Of a stretch of 40,866 nucleotides of DNA, positions 26,024-33,985 are shown in pieces (position 1 is the stretch's first letter; each line of letters begins with the position of its first letter). The position numbers and the translations under genes were made by a program. The stretch is taken from NCBI GenBank assembly GCA_947483795.1, contig CANKLZ010000004.1, positions 1 to 40,866 of the forward strand, read 5' to 3'. The notes under the pieces were generated by a model. That model did no database searches and was not told the DNA's origin. It was given only the letters and a program-made list of their open reading frames with translations. The DNA comes from Micrococcales bacterium. Its GTDB lineage: Bacteria > Actinomycetota > Actinomycetes > Actinomycetales > Microbacteriaceae.

Positions 26024-26719
26024 TTGCAACCCAATCTGGCCGAACGACTTCAAGCAATTCATCAGAGAATTGATGAGGCAGCCAAAGCCAACGGTAGGCA
26101 AAGTTCAGAAATCGAATTGGTAGTGGTTACTAAGAACCATGGATTCGAACTTGCCTTAGAGCTTCTAGAGCTTGGTGAAAGCAAATTCGGAGAAAATAGG
26201 GATCAGGAAGCCTCCGCAAAGGCGGCACAGGTTGCTCAGGGCCTCAGCGCTGGTCAACACCCACCCACCTGGCACTTTGTAGGCCAGTTACAAAGCAACA
26301 AAGTCAAATCTATGCTCGGCTACAGCTCTGTATTGCATTCGCTAGATCGCTTGTCACTGTTGAAAGAGCTAGAGAAACAGTTACTCAAGACTCCAGAATC
26401 GACCCTTGATGTATTCATCGAACTCAATCTGACTGATGATCCAAATCGTGGCGGTATTGAACCGAAGAATTTGATTGAATTTGCGCAGCAGGTCCTGACT
26501 GTAAGCCAAATCAGGCTACTGGGAGTTATGGGGGTGGCGGGTTTAGGTTTGGAGCCAGCAGCTGACTTTGCTACTATCCTGAAGGCTAGCGAGCAGCTCG
26601 GGACCATCTCGGAATCGTCCAAATACATCTCTGCAGGTATGTCGGGGGACTTCGAAACCGCTATAGGTTTCGGTGCGACACACTTACGCATCGGCACGGC
26701 AATTACTGGAAACCGCTAG
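26024..26719 (+). CDS. YggS-family PLP homeostasis protein
   Basis: Pyridoxal-phosphate-binding protein of the YggS/PROSC family, which buffers PLP and affects amino acid metabolism but has no known catalysis. The PLP lysine lies in VVVTKNHG (about residues 32-39). KFGENRDQEASAKA, WHFVGQLQSNKVK and SAGMSGDFETAIGFGATHLRIGTAI are family motifs. Length is 231 residues. The start is TTG, 4 bases after the ftsZ stop, with only a weak Shine-Dalgarno. The pgeF/yfiH gene that sits between ftsZ and yggS in M. tuberculosis is missing here. Confidence 0.88.
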   Translation: MQPNLAERLQAIHQRIDEAAKANGRQSSEIELVVVTKNHGFELALELLELGESKFGENRDQEASAKAAQVAQGLSAGQHPPTWHFVGQLQSNKVKSMLGYSSVLHSLDRLSLLKELEKQLLKTPESTLDVFIELNLTDDPNRGGIEPKNLIEFAQQVLTVSQIRLLGVMGVAGLGLEPAADFATILKASEQLGTISESSKYISAGMSGDFETAIGFGATHLRIGTAITGNR

Positions 26720-26767
26720 TTATTGGGCTTAATCTAATGATGTCGGGGTTTAGTTTAAGGAGACATC

Positions 26768-27184
26768 GTGTCTGGTTTTACTCAAGGTCTTAAGAAATTC
26801 CTCATGCTTGGATCTGAAGGACAAGTTCCTGTTTCAGAGTCTCGAAACACATCATCTGCACGAGTAAGAGCTCCTCGCGCTTCTAGAAGAAACAACGAGG
26901 TTTCTAGCATTGAAACCGTAACCCCAAACTCGTATTCAGAGGCTGGGCTAATTGCCGAAATCCTTAGAGAAGGAACTCCGGTTATCGTAAATGTTCACAA
27001 CCTAAGCGATACCGACACCAGAAGACTTGTTGACTTTATGGCCGGTCTAAAAGCTGGTCTTATGGGTGAATCAAAGCGTGTATCAGAGTCTGTTTACCTG
27101 TTAGCACCTTACGGTGTTGAAATTGATGCAGACGAGGATGAAGTCCTTGAAGCCGAGGGCGACCGTCTCATCGTTCGCCCGTAG
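26768..27184 (+). CDS. sepF: Division protein SepF
   Basis: Membrane-associated protein that links FtsZ filaments to the membrane, the main FtsZ anchor in actinobacteria lacking FtsA. The N-terminal amphipathic segment and basic linker (about 1-55) precede the SepF core, PNSYSEAGLIAEILREGTPVIVNVHNLSDTDTRRLVDFMAGL. Length is 138 residues. The GTG start has AAGGAG 4 bases upstream. A TAATCT hexamer (26730-26735) could be a -10 element of an internal promoter, without a clear -35. Confidence 0.92.
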   Translation: MSGFTQGLKKFLMLGSEGQVPVSESRNTSSARVRAPRASRRNNEVSSIETVTPNSYSEAGLIAEILREGTPVIVNVHNLSDTDTRRLVDFMAGLKAGLMGESKRVSESVYLLAPYGVEIDADEDEVLEAEGDRLIVRP

Positions 27185-27197
27185 TTAGGTATTTTTC

Positions 27198-27485
27198 TTG
27201 TCTCAAATTGCTGGAATACTCATCTGGGTTATCGATATTTTTTGTCTAGTCCTTTTAGCCAGAATTATTTTGGATTGGGTGCGTGCCATGAATCCAGCTT
27301 TCAGCCCTAAAGGGTTTTTCCTAATCCTGGCGGAACTGGCTTACACCCTTACAGACTGGGTTATCAAGCCCATTGCTAGGGTAATCAAACCTGTCAAAAT
27401 AGGTGGTGGCTACCTGGATCTTTCAATTATTGCCCTATTCGTGGTGTTGATAATTCTTGACAGCCTGTTACAAACACTTCGCTAG
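27198..27485 (+). CDS. YggT-family membrane protein
   Basis: Small integral membrane protein of 95 residues with an N-terminal helix (about 1-22) and a C-terminal helix (about 72-92). The central KPIARVIKPVKIGGGYLDLSIIALFVVL matches the YggT family (PIRxxIPPxGGxDLSP-type motif). Its role is not established; in actinobacteria it invariably sits between sepF and divIVA, suggesting a division or polar growth function. Start TTG at 27198 lacks a clear Shine-Dalgarno; it lies 13 bases after sepF. Confidence 0.82.
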   Translation: MSQIAGILIWVIDIFCLVLLARIILDWVRAMNPAFSPKGFFLILAELAYTLTDWVIKPIARVIKPVKIGGGYLDLSIIALFVVLIILDSLLQTLR

Positions 27486-27496
27486 ATAGTTCAGGG

Positions 27497-27509
27497 TAAG
27501 GTAACCTTA
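27497..27509. repeat. Short palindrome upstream of divIVA
   Basis: TAAGGT-a-ACCTTA is a perfect inverted repeat with a single central base, 55 bases before the divIVA ATG. It may be an operator or chance. TTGACC at 27514-27519 resembles a -35 element, but I see no -10 at proper spacing. Confidence 0.25.
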
Positions 27510-27563
27510 ACTCTTGACCAACTGCCGCATGATTTCGTGGCCCACAAGAAAAGGGAGATTACG

Positions 27564-28214
27564 ATGCCGTTGACTCCAGAAGATGTCGTAAACAAAAGAT
27601 TTCAGCCTACAAAATTCCGCGAAGGCTATGACCAGGATGAGGTCGATGACTTCCTAGATGAAATCGTTCTTGAGATGCGCCGCATTACTCAGGAGAACGA
27701 AGACCTCAGACAGCGTCTACTCGCAGCTGATGGTCGCTTGACTGAACTGCAGCGCAGTGGAGCAACTTTGGTTCAACAGGTAAACACAGCTGAAGCTTCA
27801 ATCCCAGAATCAACAACGACAAATGACGCTTTCCCACAGGCAGCTGCCGACATTGGTTCATTCGAATCAAACAACACCAATAACCTTCTTCAGTTGGCTC
27901 GCAAGTTGCACGAAGAGCACGTTCGTGAAGGACTTGAAAAGCGTGACGCATTAGTAGCCGAAGGGCACGCAACTGCCGCTCGAATTGTTCGGGAGGCAGA
28001 AGCACAACACAAGGCAGATATGTCTCGACTCGAGCAGGAAAAAGCGTTGGCCGAAAATGATCTTCAAACGCTGAGAAACTTCGAGAGAGACTACAGAGCT
28101 AAGCTCAAGTCCTATATTGAAAGCCAGCTAAGCGATCTTGAGGCAGCAAACTCAACTGGTCCTAAAACCTCCACCGGTCCGACTCAAATAGCAAACCAAA
28201 CTTTCCAAATCTGA
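27564..28214 (+). CDS. divIVA: Polar growth protein DivIVA (Wag31)
   Basis: Coiled-coil protein that recognises curved membrane at poles and septa and organises peripheral wall synthesis in actinobacteria. The N-terminal DivIVA domain, MPLTPEDVVNKRFQPTKFREGYDQDEVDDFLDEI, is nearly canonical. A low-complexity linker (about 80-115) is followed by a second long coiled coil (about 117-195). Length is 216 residues. The ATG at 27564 has AGGGAG 6 bases upstream; a GTG at 27537 would add 9 unconserved residues. It closes the dcw cluster, with lspA 5 bases further on. Confidence 0.94.
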   Translation: MPLTPEDVVNKRFQPTKFREGYDQDEVDDFLDEIVLEMRRITQENEDLRQRLLAADGRLTELQRSGATLVQQVNTAEASIPESTTTNDAFPQAAADIGSFESNNTNNLLQLARKLHEEHVREGLEKRDALVAEGHATAARIVREAEAQHKADMSRLEQEKALAENDLQTLRNFERDYRAKLKSYIESQLSDLEAANSTGPKTSTGPTQIANQTFQI

Positions 28215-28219
28215 TTTAG

Positions 28220-28717
28220 GTGAAAGCGGAAAGAGTATTCAACAGGTCAACCCTCATCTTTTTGGGGGTAGGTGTCTTGATAGTCGCAGTAGATCAGTTG
28301 GCCAAACAATTAGCTTTAGCGAACCTGGAACTATACACACCTGTTCCAGTGCTTGGTGAGCTTCTGCAATTCACTTTGGCTTTTAATGATCGAGCCGCTT
28401 TCTCTTTGGGTGGTGCTAGCACCTGGGTGTTTACACTAATCTCCAGTGCGGTAGCGCTAGCTCTTTTGTGGTTTGGACCTAAGTTCAAAACGACAGGTTG
28501 GCTCATTCTCGGTGGTTTGGCACTTGGTGGAGTATGTGGCAACCTTATCGACCGCCTGTTTAGAGCGCCAGGTTTTCCTAACGGACATGTTGTCGACTTT
28601 ATTCAGATTCCATTTAATTTTCCGATTTTTAACATCGCAGATATGGCGATTTCATCAGCGGCCTTCCTAATTGCTCTTCGTGTAATTAGTGGGCAGAAAA
28701 TCGGTGGATCGAAGTGA
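28220..28717 (+). CDS. lspA: Lipoprotein signal peptidase LspA
   Basis: Membrane aspartyl protease that cleaves the signal peptide of diacylglyceryl-modified prolipoproteins. Four hydrophobic helices are visible in 165 residues. Signature motifs: VDQLAKQLA, NDRAAFSL (family NxGAAFS), GNLIDRLFR, VVDFIQ and FNIADMAI; the Asp residues of the last two form the catalytic dyad. The GTG start has only an overlapping purine stretch as binding site, suggesting coupling with divIVA. The stop overlaps the next gene by GTGA. Confidence 0.93.
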   Translation: MKAERVFNRSTLIFLGVGVLIVAVDQLAKQLALANLELYTPVPVLGELLQFTLAFNDRAAFSLGGASTWVFTLISSAVALALLWFGPKFKTTGWLILGGLALGGVCGNLIDRLFRAPGFPNGHVVDFIQIPFNFPIFNIADMAISSAAFLIALRVISGQKIGGSK

Positions 28718-29640
28718 CGGTGGAGAAGTTAGTTCAGGTTCCTGAAGGTTTAGGTGGAACTAGGGCTGACGCAGGTGTCTCAAAGCTACTGGGCATGAGT
28801 AGGTCCTCTGTGGCTGCGATGATCGAATCAGGCTTAGTTGAGCAAAACGATGTTGTTATTGGCAAATCTGATTCTCTAGTGGCAGATGCTTGGCTTCGAA
28901 TCACAATGCCAAAACCAAAAGCACCTTTGGCGCTCGTTGCCGAGAACGTCGATGGGTTGACTGTTGTTTACCAAGACCACGACATTGTTGTGGTTGATAA
29001 GCCAGCTGGCGTAGCAGCCCACCCATCGGTTGGTTGGGATGGCCCTAGCGTTGGTGGCGCACTACTTGCATTAGGAATTGAGATGTCCACAAGTGGGGTG
29101 GCTGAGAGACAAGGCATTGTCTCTCGCTTAGATGTTGGCACCAGTGGTCTCATGGTTTTGACCAAGACCGAGATTGCCTATAGCCGAATGAAACAAGCCT
29201 TTCGTGATCGAGTAGTCGATAAGACCTATCACTCTTTAGTTCAAGGACATCCAGATCCGAGTACCGGTACGATAGACGCACCAATCGGTAGGCATTTGAA
29301 ACACGAGTACAAGTTCGCTGTGACCGCTGACGGAAAACCATCGGTTACGCACTACAAGACTATTGAGGCTTTCGCAGCCGCATCATTGATGGAAATTGAA
29401 CTAGAAACAGGTCGAACTCATCAAATTCGAGTGCACTTTTCGGCCTTCAAACATCCAATAGTCGGAGACTCTCTCTATGGTTGTGATGCGAAGCTAGCGC
29501 TTAGATTGTCAATGGATAGACAGTGGCTACACGCCATGAAACTTGGATTCATTCATCCAACTAAGGGGGAGTATGTCACTTTTGAAAGCTCTTATCCTAA
29601 AGACCTATCAAACGCTCTCGAAGTCCTGCGTTCGAGTTAG
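28714..29640 (+). CDS. RluA/RluD-family 23S rRNA pseudouridine synthase
   Basis: Converts uridines to pseudouridine, by homology in the large-subunit rRNA. An N-terminal S4-like RNA-binding segment (about 10-60) is followed by the catalytic domain. The catalytic Asp lies in SRLDVGTSGLMVLTKT (family RLDxxTSG); VDKPAGVAAHP and GRTHQIRVHF are further family motifs. Length is 308 residues. The GTG start overlaps the lspA stop. lspA-rluD is a widely conserved pair. Which uridines are modified cannot be told. Confidence 0.9.
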   Translation: MTVEKLVQVPEGLGGTRADAGVSKLLGMSRSSVAAMIESGLVEQNDVVIGKSDSLVADAWLRITMPKPKAPLALVAENVDGLTVVYQDHDIVVVDKPAGVAAHPSVGWDGPSVGGALLALGIEMSTSGVAERQGIVSRLDVGTSGLMVLTKTEIAYSRMKQAFRDRVVDKTYHSLVQGHPDPSTGTIDAPIGRHLKHEYKFAVTADGKPSVTHYKTIEAFAAASLMEIELETGRTHQIRVHFSAFKHPIVGDSLYGCDAKLALRLSMDRQWLHAMKLGFIHPTKGEYVTFESSYPKDLSNALEVLRSS

Positions 29641-29642
29641 TA

Positions 29643-29659
29643 TCAGGCGGAGAGCCTGA
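29643..29659 (+). other. Stem-loop after the pseudouridine synthase gene
   Basis: TCAGGC and GCCTGA form a 6-base stem with a 5-base loop immediately after the stop codon. There is no following T-run, so it is at most a weak terminator or an RNA 3'-end stabiliser. Confidence 0.35.
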
Positions 29660-29683
29660 AATAAGATGACAATTAGCCAAGTT

Positions 29684-29702
29684 AGGCTATTTGCCCTAGC
29701 CT
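29684..29702. repeat. Inverted repeat in the dnaE upstream region
   Basis: AGGCTA (29684-29689) and TAGCCT (29697-29702) are separated by 7 bases; a third half-site TAGCC lies at 29674-29678. TAGGCT (29683-29688) is also an acceptable actinobacterial -10 element, so the repeat may overlay a dnaE promoter. It does not resemble a LexA box. Confidence 0.3.
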
Positions 29703-29727
29703 CAATAAAACTCAAAGTAAGTAAGAA

Positions 29728-32700
29728 ATGACCTCTGCCAGCGATAACTTTGTGCACCTTCATGTGCACACTGATTACTCCATGCTTGATGGAGCGGCAA
29801 AGATTGATGAGTTGCTAACTAAGGCTGTTGAGTTTGAAATGCCAGCCATCGCAATCACCGATCACGGCAACAACTTCGGAGCCTATGAGTTTTGGCAAAA
29901 GGCAACCAAAAAAGGTATCAAGCCAATAATCGGTATTGAGGCTTACCTAGCACCAGGTTCAAGATTAGATAAAAGCAGAACCTATTGGGCCGATGGTGGC
30001 GATGATGACTTGTCTAAAGGCGCTTACTCGCACTTGACTATGCTCTCGACAAATAACGACAGCATGATGAATCTGTTCAAGCTAAGTTCTTATGCATGGC
30101 TTGAGGGCTACTATTTTCAGCCAAGAGTGGATCGAGAGCTTTTAGCCAAATATGCAAAAGGAATAATTGCAACTTCTGGTTGTGCAGGTGGTGAGGTTCA
30201 GACAAGGCTGCGTCTTGGACAGTACAAAGAAGCTTTAGAAACAGCTGCTGAGTTTAGAGATATCTTCGGCAAAGAAAACTACTTCATCGAAATCATGGAT
30301 CACGGAGCAAGCGTTGAACGAAGGTCTTTTGACGAGCTCATCAAGTTGTCCAAAGATCTAGGTATACCGCTCCTTGCGACAAACGACCTTCATTACACAG
30401 AGCCAGGGCACATAGAAGCCCAAGAGGCATTGCTTTGTATTCAAACCGGCACCAAGATGACCGATGAGCGACGTTTCAAGTTCGACGGTGAGGGTTATTA
30501 CCTGAAAAGCGCAAGACAAATGAGAGAGCTTTTTGCTGCCTTCCCTGAGGCCTGCGATAACACTTTGCTGGTTGCTGAACGTTCTGACATCAAATTCGAA
30601 GAGCGAAACCTGATGCCAAGGTTTGATGTTCCTGATGGGCATACAGAGGCCTCTTGGTTTGAGCAAGAAGTTGTGGCAGGTATGAAGGCAAGGTTCGGTG
30701 CAAACATTACCCCTGAGTACCAAGAACGTATTGCTTACGAAATAGAAGTTATAAAGAACATGAATTTTTCAGGATATTTCTTGGTAGTTGCGGACTTTAT
30801 CTCATGGGCTCGTGCGCAAGGTATTCGCGTTGGACCTGGTCGAGGGTCAGCTGCTGGTTCATTGGTCTCTTATGTTTTGGGAATCACAGCACTTGACCCA
30901 ATCAAGTACGGACTTATCTTTGAGAGATTCTTGAATCCAAGCAGAAAGAGCTTGCCGGATATCGACGTTGACTTTGATGACCGCAGGCGTGGCGAAGTTA
31001 TTCGTTACGTAACCGAAAAATACGGTGACGACCGAGTTGCTCAAATTATCACCTACGGAACAATCAAAGCCAAGCAAAGCTTGAAAGATGCAGCTCGTGT
31101 TTTAGGCATGGATTATTCGGTAGGAGAAAAACTTACCAAGGCCATGCCACCGATGATTCTTGGTAAAGAGATGACTCTTCGAGAAATGGTTGAAGATCCA
31201 AGACTAAAACCAATGGTTGAGGCAATCGTTGAAGAACCTTCCGAAGATGAATTTGAGGAAGAAACTCAAGATTTCGAGCCGGTTGCTATAGCTGCAGCTG
31301 TTGCTCCAACAGATTCAAAAAGTAGATACAAAGAAGCCGCAGAGTTCAGAAAAATTCTGGATGAAGACCCAGATGCCAGAAGAGTATTTGACTTAGCCAG
31401 AGGTTTAGAAGGGTTGAAGAGACAGACCAGCGTTCACGCCGCTGGTGTGATCATGTCTGCTGTCCCATTACTTGATGTGATTCCTGTTATTCGACGAGAT
31501 GACGATGGTGCCATAATCACGGCCTTTGCTCAAAAGCCTTGTGAAGATTTAGGGCTAGTGAAGATGGACTTCCTAGGTCTTCGCAATCTAACGGTTTTGG
31601 ACAGCGCCATCGAGAACGCGCTATCCAATCGAGGTGAAACTGTAGTTCTTGAGGATTTAGATCTGGATGGCGACCTTGCCACCTACGAGATGCTTTCTCG
31701 CGGTGAAACCCTTGGTGTTTTCCAACTTGATGGTGGTCAGATGCGATCGCTACTAAAGATCCTGAAGCCTTCAAAGTTTGAGCACATCTCAGCGGCTATT
31801 GCTTTGTATAGACCTGGCCCTATGGGTGTTGGTTCGCACACTTCCTATGCTCATCGTAAAAACGGTAATGAACAGCCTGAATCTATTCATCCAGATCTTG
31901 AAGGTCCGCTAGCTGAGATTCTCGGTCCAACATACGGGCTAATTGTTTACCAAGAACAGGTTATGGCTGTTGCTCAAAAGGTGGCGAACTTCTCTCTTGT
32001 GCAAGCAGATGCGCTTAGAAGCGCAATGGGTAAAAAGCTCAAAGACGTTCTTGATGAGCAACTAACAGCTTTCACTGCTGGTATGAAGCAGAACGGTTTC
32101 TCTGATGTTGTTATCGACAAACTTTGGGGAACTCTTCTTCCATTTGCTGACTATGCGTTCAATAAAGCGCACAGTGCCGCCTACGGTGTTTTGTCCTACT
32201 GGACCGCATACATGAAGGCAAACTACCCGCAGGAGTACATGGCGGCTCTGCTTACCTCTGTAAGAAGTTCGAGGGACCGACTCGGAGTGTATTTAAGTGA
32301 AGCGAGAAGAGCTGGCATCCAGGTGTTACCGCCTGACGTTAATGACTCGATCGCAGATTTCCGCGCTGTTGGTAAGGACATTCGTTTTGGAATGGAAGCA
32401 ATTCGCAATGTTGGTCTCGGAGTGGTTCAGGAGATAGTTCGAACTAGGGAAGCAGAGGGAAGGTTTGAATCCTTCCAAGATTTCGTTTCTAAAGTACCGG
32501 CATCGGTTTGCACAAAAAAAGTAATTGAATCGCTAATCAAAGCAGGCGCATTTGATTCATTCGGTGTTTCTAGAAGAGCACTTTTCGAAGCTCATGAAGA
32601 CATTATTGCTGCTGAGATAAAGGCTAAGAAATCCAAGACAACTGGAGATAGTGATCTGTTTGATGACTTTGATTCAGGGGAGACTAACTACAAGATTGCA

Positions 32701-33456
32701 AACCTTGCCGAGTGGCCACAACGTCAGCTCTTGAGCCTTGAGCGTGAAATGCTAGGTCTATACGTTAGCGCTCATCCTCTTCAAGGAGCCGAGAGCAGAC
32801 TCCGTAGCAGTGCTACAGAAACTATCGAATCTTTCAACACCAGAACCAATTTCGCAGACACCGAAACAGTAACTCTGGCTGGGCTAATCACCGCAGTCGA
32901 AGTAAAGACCGCAAGGGCATCTGGAAATGTTTATGCAAACATCACGATTGAAGACCTAGAGGGTGAAGTCACCCTGATGATCTTCAACAAGACCTATCAG
33001 GAGCATCTAGATAAGTTGATTGTTGACACTATGGTTGCCGTGCGAGGCAGAATGCGCCCTCGTGACGATGGTTTCGCCTTGAATGTCTATGACATAAGAG
33101 TTCTTGAAAAAGAAGAGTCGACCTACGTCGGCCCGTTAAAAATCAGCATCAGCGAACAGGTAGCGACTAAGAAAAACATTGAAACGCTTGATGCGATCTT
33201 CAAAAGATATCCAGGGCAAACTGAAGTTCAACTACTTATGAAATCTGACGCTGGAGTTGTTCCTTACAGGCTTAAGCACAAAGTCTTTGTTGGCGACGCA
33301 CTTATTTCAGAAGTTAAGCAGCATTTTGGAACTTCTGCTTTGGATAACTTGATTGAGCTTTCGGAGATTAAGCCTGAAGACTCACTCGAGCCTGGTGCCG
33401 GGCAAGACGTAGCCCCGCTGGTGGTAGAGCAGACTGGGGAGCTCTTCGGGAATTAG
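29728..33456 (+). CDS. dnaE: DNA polymerase III alpha subunit DnaE
   Basis: Replicative DNA polymerase. The N-terminal PHP domain keeps its metal ligands: HLHVHTDYSMLD (His12, His14, Asp21), ITDHGN, GIEAY, SHLTM, SGCAGGE and NDLHY, so a PHP-type 3'-5' exonuclease is likely, as in M. tuberculosis DnaE1. The polymerase core has GPGRGSAAGSLVSY, PDIDVDF (410-416) and KMDFLGL (612-618). A helix-hairpin-helix region and an OB fold (TVTLAGLITAVEV) follow. Residues about 500-532 form an acidic, low-complexity insertion. Length is 1242 residues. The last 75 bases overlap the convergent flavin reductase gene. Start ATG has a purine-rich leader but no perfect Shine-Dalgarno. Confidence 0.96.
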   Translation: MTSASDNFVHLHVHTDYSMLDGAAKIDELLTKAVEFEMPAIAITDHGNNFGAYEFWQKATKKGIKPIIGIEAYLAPGSRLDKSRTYWADGGDDDLSKGAYSHLTMLSTNNDSMMNLFKLSSYAWLEGYYFQPRVDRELLAKYAKGIIATSGCAGGEVQTRLRLGQYKEALETAAEFRDIFGKENYFIEIMDHGASVERRSFDELIKLSKDLGIPLLATNDLHYTEPGHIEAQEALLCIQTGTKMTDERRFKFDGEGYYLKSARQMRELFAAFPEACDNTLLVAERSDIKFEERNLMPRFDVPDGHTEASWFEQEVVAGMKARFGANITPEYQERIAYEIEVIKNMNFSGYFLVVADFISWARAQGIRVGPGRGSAAGSLVSYVLGITALDPIKYGLIFERFLNPSRKSLPDIDVDFDDRRRGEVIRYVTEKYGDDRVAQIITYGTIKAKQSLKDAARVLGMDYSVGEKLTKAMPPMILGKEMTLREMVEDPRLKPMVEAIVEEPSEDEFEEETQDFEPVAIAAAVAPTDSKSRYKEAAEFRKILDEDPDARRVFDLARGLEGLKRQTSVHAAGVIMSAVPLLDVIPVIRRDDDGAIITAFAQKPCEDLGLVKMDFLGLRNLTVLDSAIENALSNRGETVVLEDLDLDGDLATYEMLSRGETLGVFQLDGGQMRSLLKILKPSKFEHISAAIALYRPGPMGVGSHTSYAHRKNGNEQPESIHPDLEGPLAEILGPTYGLIVYQEQVMAVAQKVANFSLVQADALRSAMGKKLKDVLDEQLTAFTAGMKQNGFSDVVIDKLWGTLLPFADYAFNKAHSAAYGVLSYWTAYMKANYPQEYMAALLTSVRSSRDRLGVYLSEARRAGIQVLPPDVNDSIADFRAVGKDIRFGMEAIRNVGLGVVQEIVRTREAEGRFESFQDFVSKVPASVCTKKVIESLIKAGAFDSFGVSRRALFEAHEDIIAAEIKAKKSKTTGDSDLFDDFDSGETNYKIANLAEWPQRQLLSLEREMLGLYVSAHPLQGAESRLRSSATETIESFNTRTNFADTETVTLAGLITAVEVKTARASGNVYANITIEDLEGEVTLMIFNKTYQEHLDKLIVDTMVAVRGRMRPRDDGFALNVYDIRVLEKEESTYVGPLKISISEQVATKKNIETLDAIFKRYPGQTEVQLLMKSDAGVVPYRLKHKVFVGDALISEVKQHFGTSALDNLIELSEIKPEDSLEPGAGQDVAPLVVEQTGELFGN

Positions 33457-33882
33457 TCCCTCGATTATCTCAACCACAATCACGGCATTGGAAGCTACTT
33501 CGACTCGCTCAATAATCCGACCAATCAACACCGCGTTAACATTTTTGAAAATTGCCAAACCAGTTGCCTCATCAGCAAACCAGTCGTCATCTAAGAACCT
33601 CTTTGTGTGATCCTGGCTCATTTTGTGAGCAAGTTCGAGGCAGGTTTCGTTGAGCATCTGGATTGAAACAAATTCTGAGCTTTTAAGTGCTGGCCAGCTG
33701 CTTGCGCCTCGGGCAACGTTGAACGTTACCAAAGCGGGGTTTGAGCCTAGCGATGTGACTGAGGTTGCTGTAAAGCCCACGGGGCCACCAGATTCATCTT
33801 TTAGGGTGATAACGCAAACCCCTGAGGCGTGACGTCTAAATGCTTGCTTGAGAGCTTCTGTGGTGTCTGAAATTTTATCCAT
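33382..33882 (-). CDS. Flavin reductase-like FMN-binding protein
   Basis: Small FMN-binding split-barrel protein of the flavin reductase family (HpaC/NTAB-type), which uses NAD(P)H to reduce free flavin for a partner monooxygenase. The N-terminus FRRHASGVCVITL, then GFTATSVTSLGSNPALVTFNV and SSWPALKSSEFVSIQML, is the family pattern, and LLYHQRGY near the end is the usual terminal motif. Length is 166 residues. The ATG at 33882 has AAGAAAG upstream. The last 25 codons overlap the end of dnaE on the other strand. No partner monooxygenase is visible in the window. Confidence 0.87.
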   Translation of the reverse strand: MDKISDTTEALKQAFRRHASGVCVITLKDESGGPVGFTATSVTSLGSNPALVTFNVARGASSWPALKSSEFVSIQMLNETCLELAHKMSQDHTKRFLDDDWFADEATGLAIFKNVNAVLIGRIIERVEVASNAVIVVEIIEGLIPEELPSLLYHQRGYVLPGTRLE

Positions 33883-33906
33883 TACAACTTTCTTGTCTGG
33901 TATCTA

Positions 33907-33931
33907 GGTTAACCCACAGAACCGTTGGTTC
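33907..33931. promoter_or_regulatory. Palindromes in the flavin reductase-hisD divergent gap
   Basis: GGTTAACC (33907-33914) and GAACC-gtt-GGTTC (33919-33931) lie close together in the 103-base region shared by two divergent genes. They are short enough to be chance, but the position suits an operator. Confidence 0.22.
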
Positions 33932-33985
33932 ACCGAATGCTTAGATAGTTCGCCTAAACTGGAGCAACCAAAAGGAAGTTGCGAC

